NCBI GenBank assembly: GCA_021812105.1
Contig: JAKAOQ010000015.1
Span: 1 to 13,666 of the forward strand
DNA from: Microcaldota archaeon
GTDB lineage: Archaea > Micrarchaeota > Micrarchaeia > Micrarchaeales > Micrarchaeaceae
Length of the DNA stretch: 13,666 nt
Direction of reading: 5' to 3'
The notes beneath the pieces were generated by a model. It worked only from the letters and a program-made list of their open reading frames with translations. It made no database searches and had not been told where the DNA came from. The stretch's first letter is position 1. Each line of letters begins with the position of its first letter. This document shows positions 1 to 5,249 of the stretch, one piece after another. A program made the translations under genes and the position numbers.

Positions 1-144
1 TGGGTGCGCGAAGGAGATTTGGTAATAGTAAAACCTTCTACTATAGAATTTGATAAGAAAGGGGATGTTATGTATAGATACGAGAAAAATGAATGGGATC
101 TGCTGCGCACAAGAAACCTTCCTGTAGAGAAGCTAACCCAATAG
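1..144 (+). CDS. eif1a: Translation initiation factor aIF1A, C-terminal part (5' end outside window)
   Basis: Reading frame 1 is open from the first base to a TAG at 142-144 and gives 47 residues. It begins WVREGDLVIVKP and continues with a DVMYRYEKNEWDLL segment. This matches the end of the OB fold and the following helix of archaeal aIF1A (eIF1A family), where a 'W-I-R-E-G-D-x-V-I-V-K-P' strand and a 'WRY...W-L' helix are characteristic. aIF1A binds the small ribosomal subunit at the A site during start-codon selection. The N-terminal half lies outside the window, so start, promoter and full length cannot be seen. It converges on the gene at 150-602 with only 5 nt between the stop codons. 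The family call is from recognition of the motif, not from a search. Confidence 0.85.
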   Translation, partial: WVREGDLVIVKPSTIEFDKKGDVMYRYEKNEWDLLRTRNLPVEKLTQ

Positions 145-149
145 TAATC

Positions 150-602
150 CTATATTGATGAGCTCGTAATGCGCCCGTTTATCACTGCGGTTATAGGGTT
201 ATTGACGGTTTCGTTTATTCTTTGGGAGTACGTATATGAAACCTGTACTGAGACACTATAATTATAGTTTAGGTACTTGCAGTTTAATCCTGAAAATACG
301 TTCAGTATGCCGCCGTGCGATATTTCGCCGCTAGTGTATCGTGATTGTTCCTGTTGTCCGTTCACGAATAGAGTCAAGTTGTCCACGTACACGGTAGAAT
401 CAGCATTGTTCATAAACCCAGCATATAGACCAGAAGAATTGCAGTTGTTTGAAACAATGCTGAAAGCGTAATAGACTGGCTTCGAAACCGAGTTATATAC
501 TGCGTAATATGTAAGGAAAACTACGAAAAATATCGCGATTAAAAAAAGTACGATAGTACTTAACGGAATCAATAAAGGTTGTTTAATGCGTCTTCCAGCC
601 AT
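150..602 (-). CDS. Small membrane-anchored extracytoplasmic protein, pilin-like N-terminus, function unknown
   Basis: A 150-residue protein with a basic start (MAGRRIKQP), a hydrophobic helix at about residues 9-35, and an outward-type remainder containing two cysteines (in NNCNSS and GLNCKY) and several N-glycosylation sequons (NSS, NLT, NYS, NET). This looks like a single-pass anchored surface protein. The short basic leader followed directly by the hydrophobic stretch recalls archaeal type IV pilin-like proteins, but I see no convincing class III signal peptidase site, so pilin is only a possibility. It lies 36 nt after rpoD and has its own TATA-like box at 621-630, 24 nt before the ATG, so it is probably not part of the ribosomal operon. 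I do not recognise a named family. Confidence 0.7.
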   Translation of the reverse strand: MAGRRIKQPLLIPLSTIVLFLIAIFFVVFLTYYAVYNSVSKPVYYAFSIVSNNCNSSGLYAGFMNNADSTVYVDNLTLFVNGQQEQSRYTSGEISHGGILNVFSGLNCKYLNYNYSVSVQVSYTYSQRINETVNNPITAVINGRITSSSI

Positions 603-620
603 AAAAAGACAACACGTTTC

Positions 621-630
621 TAAAATAAAA
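621..630 (-). promoter_or_regulatory. TATA-like box for the small surface protein
   Basis: The minus strand reads TTTTATTTTA here, with its centre about 24 nt upstream of the ATG at 602. That spacing would place transcription start at or next to the start codon, giving a leaderless mRNA. The same T-rich stretch could also serve as an oligo-T terminator for rpoD. Inferred from position and composition only. Confidence 0.45.
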
Positions 631-638
631 GCTATTAA

Positions 639-1391
639 TCAACTGAGTGATTTTATGAGCTCCTTAGCTTCTGTTTCTAGATTCTCAGCCGCTTCCGTCA
701 GTATCTCTTTGTAGTCCAATTGCCCCCAGCTTTCTATGTTTAGTATTATTTTGCTGGGGTCTGACGATATTTTTATTACATCCTCCCCTGCGAAGTCTTC
801 GCATGCATTGCAGAGTATACATTTGTTAAGTTGCCCCTTTTTTACAGATAGCTTGTTATCGCTGCCGTCCAGTATATCAACCGGACATAGAGAGGCTATC
901 TTGTTAGAGCCGCGTATTTCTTTCTTAGTTGTGGTTATTACCGGTTGAAAATGATAAGTTACGTGTGCAGGCGCAAATTTCGCGTGTTCTTTTCCGCTTC
1001 CAAAGACTGCCTTTGCTTCTAATTCGATTTTCTCCCCTTCGTTAAGCCGCATCAGTAACATTTTTTCATAGATAGGTCTTACATCATCGTCACTGGGCTT
1101 CAAATCGGATGCGTATACCGTTTTTGGTCCGCTTTCATTTAGTTTGAAAGTAAACTCTTTTCCTTTCTTGTTTAGTTCAGGCACCGTTTTAATCGGGATC
1201 AAACCTAATCTAAGTGCCAGTACTTCGTCGTACATCGAACTGGTATTTTTGTATATAGTTACGTCGTCTATAGCTACCGTGTTAACATCATTAAGGATAG
1301 CTCTTCTCAATGCATTGACAAGAGAAACTTTGAAATCAGAAAGTTCCAGCGATAAAGATTCTTCTTCCTTTCCTAATACTTTAACATCCAT
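639..1391 (-). CDS. rpoD: DNA-directed RNA polymerase subunit D (Rpo3)
   Basis: A 250-residue archaeal RNA polymerase subunit D, homologue of bacterial alpha N-terminal domain and eukaryotic Rpb3. It pairs with subunit L as the assembly platform of the polymerase. The dimerisation motif NALRRAILNDV (about residues 26-36) and the LRLGLIPIK segment (about 60-68) are typical. An inserted ferredoxin-like domain at about 160-205 carries C169-P, then C191-x2-C194-x2-C197: four cysteines, enough for one [4Fe-4S] cluster as known in some archaeal D subunits. The length is close to normal for archaeal D proteins. The gene starts 2 nt after the rps11 stop and is last in the rps13-rps4-rps11-rpoD operon. 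Co-transcription from the rps13 promoter is expected. The symbol rpoD here is the archaeal usage, not a bacterial sigma factor. Confidence 0.97.
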   Translation of the reverse strand: MDVKVLGKEEESLSLELSDFKVSLVNALRRAILNDVNTVAIDDVTIYKNTSSMYDEVLALRLGLIPIKTVPELNKKGKEFTFKLNESGPKTVYASDLKPSDDDVRPIYEKMLLMRLNEGEKIELEAKAVFGSGKEHAKFAPAHVTYHFQPVITTTKKEIRGSNKIASLCPVDILDGSDNKLSVKKGQLNKCILCNACEDFAGEDVIKISSDPSKIILNIESWGQLDYKEILTEAAENLETEAKELIKSLS

Positions 1392-1393
1392 AT

Positions 1394-1783
1394 TTACATC
1401 CTTCTTCCTTTTCTGCCACCCTTTCTTTTGCAGCCGTCATGAGGCACGGGTGTGACGTTCTCAACACCTATTACTTTTATTCCTGCCCTTTCAAGGGCTT
1501 TTATTGCAGGTCTAGCGCCAGGACCGGGAGTCTTCGATTTTATACCGCCAGCAGCGCGTACCTTTACCTTTACTGCAGTTATACCTTTGTTTAATATGTC
1601 CTCAGCTACTTGTTTTGCCGCATCCATTGCTGCTTTAGGTGATGAACCTAATCTGTCAGCTTTTACTTGTGAACCGCCGCTTTTTATTGAAAAAGTATGA
1701 CCGTTGCTTATATCTGTTACATGTATTATCGTGTTATTCATAGTTGCGTAAATATGCGCTACGCCTAGTTTTCCTTCTGCCAT
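1394..1783 (-). CDS. rps11: Small ribosomal subunit protein uS11
   Basis: A 129-residue uS11, a protein of the 30S platform that contacts 16S rRNA near the mRNA exit. Diagnostic segments are visible: GVAHIYATMNNTIIHVTD near the N-terminus, GGSQVKADR, the SKTPGPGARPAIKALERAG block, and the basic C-terminus VTPVPHDGCKRKGGRKGRR. The length agrees with other archaeal uS11. The ATG at 1783 lies 2 nt after the rps4 stop and the TAA at 1394 lies 2 nt before rpoD, so it is translated within the operon. There is nothing unusual in the conserved core. Confidence 0.98.
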   Translation of the reverse strand: MAEGKLGVAHIYATMNNTIIHVTDISNGHTFSIKSGGSQVKADRLGSSPKAAMDAAKQVAEDILNKGITAVKVKVRAAGGIKSKTPGPGARPAIKALERAGIKVIGVENVTPVPHDGCKRKGGRKGRRM

Positions 1784-1785
1784 AT

Positions 1786-2319
1786 CTAAACGTTACTCTC
1801 CTTATTTGCCGTACGAATAGGGTGATTTTCAGCCGCGAGTGGCGAATTCTCAGCAAATACTATCTTGTTTTCCTCGTCGCGTTTTACCATATAACTAGGT
1901 GTGTCGACTATCTTTTCTCCAACTTGTATGTGTCTGTGGGTTATTACTTGTCTAGATTCGCGTATGCTTCTTGCCATTTTTTTCTTAAGCACAAGAGTCT
2001 GTAGTCTTCTTTCCATAAAATCAGTAAGCTCTAAATCCAGCACATCATCAACGGTAGCGTCGCTCTCGACTAAACCAAGGGAATGTAACTTTCTTACGAA
2101 TTCCTTTTCCTCTTCTTGTCCTTTTCCAAGTGCCTTAAGACTAATAAGTTTCCTTGCACGGTTTCTTATCCTTCTAAGCAGAGATTCGGTTTTCCAAAGT
2201 TCTTTTTTGTTCTTGAAACCGTAAGTCTTTCTTAATTCTATGTCGCGATCTATCCTTGCTTTATCCCAAATCTTCTTTGGAGATTTATACTTATTAGACT
2301 GTCTTTTAGCGGTTCCCAT
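1786..2319 (-). CDS. rps4: Small ribosomal subunit protein uS4
   Basis: A 177-residue archaeal uS4, a primary 16S rRNA-binding protein that nucleates assembly of the 5' domain of the small subunit. The archaeal-type start (MGTAKRQSNKYKSPKKIWD) and the YGFKNKKELW segment are present. The S4 RNA-binding domain spans about residues 103-150, including RRLQTLV and the VITHRHIQVGEKIVDTPSY block. The length is normal for archaeal and eukaryotic uS4 and shorter than the bacterial protein. The ATG directly abuts the rps13 stop codon (TAA-ATG), which implies tight translational coupling. Confidence 0.98.
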   Translation of the reverse strand: MGTAKRQSNKYKSPKKIWDKARIDRDIELRKTYGFKNKKELWKTESLLRRIRNRARKLISLKALGKGQEEEKEFVRKLHSLGLVESDATVDDVLDLELTDFMERRLQTLVLKKKMARSIRESRQVITHRHIQVGEKIVDTPSYMVKRDEENKIVFAENSPLAAENHPIRTANKESNV

Positions 2320-2883
2320 TTATTTCTTCTTTTCCTCTGTTCCTGCTTGTTGTTGCTGCGCAGTTTTCTTAGTTACGCCCATCGTACTCCCTATCCTACC
2401 TCTAGTGTTGGCACCTCTAGATTTGACTCTCTGGCCGCGTAATTTATAATTGAACGAATGTCTGTATCCTCTGTATGTTCTGCTGCTCTTTATGTTTTGG
2501 ATGTGCAGCGTAACTTTAGATTTAAGTTCGTTGCCTACGTAATGATAATCGAGCCCGCTGTGTTCGTCTTTTCTCCAGTTGCACAACCATACCGGTATGT
2601 TGTATTTTTTAGGATCGTAAAGTGCCTCTTTAAGTTTTGATAACGTGTTATCGTCTATTTCCTGAAGTTTTTTGTTGTATTCTATGCCTAGCACCCGCAT
2701 TACGGCGTTAGAGAATGAAAAACTTACCCCGTGTATGTCTCTTAGGGCATCTCCGACCTTTTTATCACCATTTAGGTCTGTATCGGCAATCCTTATTATC
2801 TTCCTTTCACCGACTACTTTGGGAGCCGGCGGCTTGCCCTGTTGCGATTTTCCTTGTGTCTGTACGGGTTTACTTCCCTGCAT
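2320..2883 (-). CDS. rps13: Small ribosomal subunit protein uS13 with extended tails
   Basis: A 187-residue uS13, the 30S head protein that contacts the P-site tRNA and forms bridges to the large subunit. The conserved core starts near residue 25 (GERKIIRIADTDLNG), with the helix-two-turn-helix around DALRDIHGVSFSFSNAV and the basic tail KLRGQRVKSRGANTRGR. Archaeal uS13 is usually about 150 residues. The excess here is a Gln/Pro/Lys-rich N-terminal tail of roughly 25 residues and a C-terminal tail with a QQQQ run and TEEKKK. It is first in the operon. The ATG at 2883 lies about 28 nt downstream of a palindromic TATA box, which supports this start and a leaderless transcript. No internal ATG would remove the N-terminal tail without cutting into the core. 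Confidence 0.95.
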   Translation of the reverse strand: MQGSKPVQTQGKSQQGKPPAPKVVGERKIIRIADTDLNGDKKVGDALRDIHGVSFSFSNAVMRVLGIEYNKKLQEIDDNTLSKLKEALYDPKKYNIPVWLCNWRKDEHSGLDYHYVGNELKSKVTLHIQNIKSSRTYRGYRHSFNYKLRGQRVKSRGANTRGRIGSTMGVTKKTAQQQQAGTEEKKK

Positions 2884-2905
2884 ATCTTATCTTAAGCCAA
2901 ACTTA

Positions 2906-2917
2906 GGTATTTAAACC
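2906..2917 (-). promoter_or_regulatory. TATA box of the rps13-rps4-rps11-rpoD operon
   Basis: The sequence GGTATTTAAACC (GGTTTAAATACC on the minus strand) is centred about 28 nt upstream of the rps13 ATG, the usual archaeal TATA-to-start distance for a leaderless mRNA. It lies in the 51-nt gap between the 5S rRNA and rps13, so the operon can be transcribed independently of the 5S gene. Confidence 0.6.
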
Positions 2918-2934
2918 TTGTTTTTATTGTAAGC

Positions 2935-3046
2935 GATAGCACCAACTTACTTTCTCTCTTTTACGAAATACTCGTAAGACGCACCGACGATTATCTTCCG
3001 TGTTCGAAATGGGAACGGGATTTGCCATCAGCCTATGGGCGCTATC
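2935..3046 (-). rRNA. rrf: 5S ribosomal RNA
   Basis: Read on the minus strand, the RNA starts GATAGCGCC and ends GGTGCTATC, which form a 9-bp closing helix I with one G-U pair. The universally conserved region CCCGTTCCCATTTCGAACAC followed by GGAAGATAA is present (usual form CCCGTACCCATCCCGAACACGGAAG). Helix II can form between CTGATGG and TCGTCGG, including G-U pairs. A CTTAC/GTAAG pairing provides helix IV/V. The folded length is 112 nt, somewhat short next to the usual 120 or so. No 16S or 23S rRNA gene is in the window, so the gene is not in a standard rRNA operon here. Ends are set by helix I and could be off by one or two bases. Confidence 0.93.
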
Positions 3047-3069
3047 TTTATCTTATTACCACACTTCAT

Positions 3070-3077
3070 TTAAAAGC
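3070..3077 (-). promoter_or_regulatory. TATA box of the 5S rRNA gene
   Basis: The minus strand reads CTTTTAAA, centred about 27 nt upstream of the first base of helix I of the 5S RNA. This matches the archaeal TATA-to-start distance and indicates that 5S rRNA is transcribed from its own promoter. Inferred from position and sequence. Confidence 0.6.
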
Positions 3078-3265
3078 TTTTAAAATAGACAGACCGGTAG
3101 TTCGACAATCAAAATTGCGAAGTCTTTTTATGTTGCTTTTCATGTCAAAAGTGCACCTAATAGCACAGAATAAGCAAATTTGCTACAACCTCAATAATTT
3201 AAGAAAAGACATCGTGAGACTTAAATGTTGGTCAAAGGTTCTTGTTCAGAACCATGCTGAAGGAG

Positions 3266-3273
3266 TATTAATT
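3266..3273 (+). promoter_or_regulatory. TATA-like box deciding the acyltransferase start
   Basis: TATTAATT is centred about 25-26 nt upstream of the ATG at 3295. It supports a leaderless start there and not at the upstream ATG codons at 3022, 3130 or 3142. The rest of 3047-3294 holds no credible gene; it contains the 5S promoter and a 12-bp palindrome at 3173-3184. Confidence 0.45.
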
Positions 3274-3294
3274 CGCGTTTTAACTATAAAAATA

Positions 3295-3774
3295 ATGAGA
3301 CGTTTGGATAGGAAGACTTTCGACAGGCGCATAAACGCAGGAGTTTATTGGTATAAAGTAAAAAATCCACTCAGGATAATAGCCAATGGCCTTATTCTAT
3401 CTTTCGCGAAATATTTTCCATCGCTTCCTGTAAAGCGAGGCCTCTTGAGACTGACTGGAGTAAGGGTTGGAAAGAATGTCTCCGTTGCACCATCTACGAT
3501 CGACCCAATCTTTCCCGAACTTATTGATATAGGTGACAATGTAATGATAGGCTGGGACACCATGATATTAACACACGAGATAATTGGTAGCGAGTTCAGG
3601 AAAGGCCGGGTTAAAATAGGTGAGAATACTACAATAGGTGCAAGGTCATTGATATTAGCTGGTGTAAAAATAGGAAAAAACGCGATTATTGAAGCAGATT
3701 CTTTAGTGAACAAGGACGTAAAGGATAATTGTATAGTCGGGGACGTTCCTATAAAGCAAATAAAGCTAAAATGA
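3295..3774 (+). CDS. Hexapeptide-repeat (left-handed beta-helix) acyltransferase, WbbJ/maltose acetyltransferase-like
   Basis: With the ATG at 3295 the protein has 159 residues. After a basic amphipathic N-terminus, residues about 55-150 form left-handed beta-helix hexapeptide repeats: VRVGKNVSVAP, LIDIGDNVMIGW, RVKIGENTTIG, GVKIGKNAIIEADSLV, closing with a GDVPIKQIK tail, a variant of the family's G-x-P-A-K-x-I ending. His94 in ILTHE is the likely catalytic base. Such trimeric enzymes transfer an acetyl or similar group from a CoA thioester to a sugar or other small acceptor, often in envelope glycan synthesis. The substrate cannot be told from sequence. The frame is open back to 3022, but that would overlap the 5S gene and add residues unlike the family. 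It is divergent from the 5S gene and followed by a 181-nt gap. Confidence 0.88.
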   Translation: MRRLDRKTFDRRINAGVYWYKVKNPLRIIANGLILSFAKYFPSLPVKRGLLRLTGVRVGKNVSVAPSTIDPIFPELIDIGDNVMIGWDTMILTHEIIGSEFRKGRVKIGENTTIGARSLILAGVKIGKNAIIEADSLVNKDVKDNCIVGDVPIKQIKLK

Positions 3775-3926
3775 CCATCATCTCCTCACATTAGCAAGCC
3801 ATAGCCAAAATTTCAAACTTTATAATAATCTAATTCTATGTTATTTCTAAATTTGCTATTTGATCATTACAGAAATGGCGACTGTTTGACTGCAAATCGA
3901 TGCCCATTAGTTAATCTCCAAAAATT

Positions 3927-3935
3927 ACTTATTTA
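3927..3935 (+). promoter_or_regulatory. TATA-like box for the DUF1801 gene
   Basis: ACTTATTTA is centred 25 nt upstream of the ATG at 3956 and only 16 nt upstream of the in-frame ATG at 3947. Archaeal spacing therefore favours 3956 as the leaderless start. A second AT-rich element, TTTATAAT at 3819-3826, lies farther upstream without a convincing gene behind it. Confidence 0.45.
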
Positions 3936-3955
3936 TCTACCCCATAATGTATTCT

Positions 3956-4351
3956 ATGAAAAAGAAAATTTCTGCCAATCAACAAAAGCCAAGCAAAAGC
4001 CCGGGTGCAAGAGAAGTGTATAGAGAAAATGCAGTGCTTACGGCAATAGCCGCAATGCCGGAACCAGACCGCAATGTTGGCGAGCGGCTCCACGTGATTA
4101 TAAGGAACAATGCACCATCTCTCATGCCTAGAACTTGGTATGGAATGCCCGCATATGCAAACGATGATGGAGAAGTAATCTGCTTCTTTCGCAGTAGAGA
4201 TAAATTCAAAGAGCGATATATGACGCTTGGCTTCAATCAGGGCGCCAAACTAGACAGCGGAAACATGTGGCCCATCGTATTTGCATTGACAAAGCTTACT
4301 GCTGATGAAGAGGCAAAAATTAGCGCACTAATAAAGAAAGCAGTCCCTTAA
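3956..4351 (+). CDS. DUF1801 / YdhG-like protein
   Basis: A 131-residue protein (134 if the ATG at 3947 is used). After a basic N-terminus, residues about 22-130 match the DUF1801 (YdhG-like) fold: AAMPEPDRNVGERLH, PRTWYGMPAYA with the WYGMP signature, CFFRSRDKFKERYMTLGF, and MWPIVFALTKLTADEEAKI. The biochemical role of the family is not settled; some members have been linked to iron delivery. The sequence looks very close to bacterial, especially actinobacterial-type, members, so acquisition by lateral transfer is plausible; that is inference from memory of the family. It is transcribed alone, with its own TATA-like box and 59 nt before the next gene. Confidence 0.88.
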   Translation: MKKKISANQQKPSKSPGAREVYRENAVLTAIAAMPEPDRNVGERLHVIIRNNAPSLMPRTWYGMPAYANDDGEVICFFRSRDKFKERYMTLGFNQGAKLDSGNMWPIVFALTKLTADEEAKISALIKKAVP

Positions 4352-4382
4352 AATTATCAGACGGCACTAAAAATATAGAAGA

Positions 4383-4390
4383 TTTATAAA
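4383..4390 (+). promoter_or_regulatory. TATA box of the peptidase E-like gene
   Basis: TTTATAAA is centred about 24-25 nt upstream of the ATG at 4411, the spacing expected for a leaderless archaeal transcript. This is one of the clearest TATA boxes in the window. Confidence 0.6.
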
Positions 4391-4410
4391 ATGTAATCCT
4401 ATAATTAATT

Positions 4411-5022
4411 ATGAAATTTTACCTTTCATCGTATAAAATGGGTCGCGAAGCAGCGAAACTAAAGAAGATGCTTCCGAAGAACAAAAAAATAGCATACATA
4501 ATAAATGCACTTGATTACAAGGTACCGAACCCTGAAAAACTAAGCGACAACCTTAAAAGGTTAAAAACGGCAGGACTTAAACCGGAGATACTCGATTTGA
4601 AAAAATACTTTGGAAAACAAAGAGGACTGGAGAAAAAGCTTGCTGAGTTCGGCGCAGTCTGGGTAAACGGCGGCAATACGTTTGTATTAAGGCAAGCTAT
4701 GCGACTTAGTGGTTTTGACAATATTTTCAATAAACTTCTAAAAAGGAAAGATTTTGTGTATGGGGGATACAGCGCTGGGATATGTATTTTGGCAAAAGAT
4801 CTGCATGGGCTAGAAATAGTAGATGATCCGCACCAGAAACCATACGGGAAAAGATCTAAAGTGCTTTGGAACGGTCTCGGCTTTCTAGATTATATGATAC
4901 TGCCGCATTACAAATCAGACCATCCGGAGAGCAAACTTGTTGGCAAAACGGTCCAGTACTTTATAGATAACAAACTGCTGTTTAAGGTTCTCAGAGACGG
5001 AGAAGTAATAATTATAGAATGA
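4411..5022 (+). CDS. Peptidase S51 family, dipeptidase E-like (aspartyl dipeptidase)
   Basis: A 203-residue cytoplasmic protein of the peptidase E (S51) type, related to class I glutamine amidotransferases. The nucleophile elbow is GGYSAGI with Ser121 as the catalytic residue. The oxyanion-region motif WVNGGNTF is at about 84-91. His166 in LPHYKSDH is the likely catalytic histidine and an aspartate around 138-139 could complete the triad. Family members of known activity cleave dipeptides with N-terminal Asp or act in related cyanophycin breakdown; the substrate here is not known. Length is near the E. coli PepE size (about 230), slightly short. It has its own TATA box and is followed by an inverted repeat that may mark transcript end. 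Confidence 0.88.
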   Translation: MKFYLSSYKMGREAAKLKKMLPKNKKIAYIINALDYKVPNPEKLSDNLKRLKTAGLKPEILDLKKYFGKQRGLEKKLAEFGAVWVNGGNTFVLRQAMRLSGFDNIFNKLLKRKDFVYGGYSAGICILAKDLHGLEIVDDPHQKPYGKRSKVLWNGLGFLDYMILPHYKSDHPESKLVGKTVQYFIDNKLLFKVLRDGEVIIIE

Positions 5023-5051
5023 GCGAACACTACGAAGTACAGCCGGTCACC

Positions 5052-5099
5052 AAATTTTGTCTGCTAAATACAAACAATTATACTTTGCCGACAAAATTT
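5052..5099. repeat. Inverted repeat downstream of the peptidase gene
   Basis: AAATTTTGTCTGC at 5052-5064 is matched by GCCGACAAAATTT at 5087-5099: 12 of 13 positions pair, with a 22-nt AT-rich loop. It begins 29 nt after the peptidase stop codon. It could be an RNA hairpin at the transcript end or a protein-binding site for the downstream heme genes. There is no T-run directly after the second arm. Confidence 0.5.
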
Positions 5100-5171
5100 A
5101 TGATAGAGGGTGGCAGGTTAAATTTGCTACCGTTATTATATCGAAAATAAAGTGTTATATCCGCAGTAGAA

Positions 5172-5207
5172 GTTAACAATGCTAATTTATAAGATTACTT
5201 TGCTAAC
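5172..5207. promoter_or_regulatory. Imperfect inverted repeat centred on the ferrochelatase TATA box (candidate operator)
   Basis: GTTAACAATG at 5172-5181 and CTTTGCTAAC at 5198-5207 form an inverted repeat with 8 of 10 matching positions. The midpoint of the repeat falls exactly on the midpoint of TTTATAAG at 5186-5193, the best TATA box before the ferrochelatase. That TATA box predicts transcription start near 5215 and a leader of about 35 nt before the ATG at 5250. A dimeric repressor bound here would block TBP; an iron- or heme-responsive regulator would be a natural candidate. Symmetry is seen; function is inferred. Confidence 0.5.
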
Positions 5208-5249
5208 TACTTAACAGATGATGACGTATTATCCGATTATTAAACGATT

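Noticed and set aside
3100..3125. Possible tRNA T-arm (GGTAGTTCGACAATC) in the gap after the 5S gene
   Set aside because: No acceptor stem, anticodon arm or CCA-proximal pairing could be assembled on either strand.
3022..3294. In-frame 5' extension of the acyltransferase reading frame back to an ATG at 3022
   Set aside because: It would overlap the 5S rRNA gene, covers that gene's promoter, and encodes residues unlike the family; the TATA-like box at 3266-3273 supports 3295.
3838..4023. 61-codon plus-strand frame overlapping the DUF1801 start
   Set aside because: No recognisable motif, poor TATA spacing (about 16 nt), and it runs out of frame into a well-supported gene.
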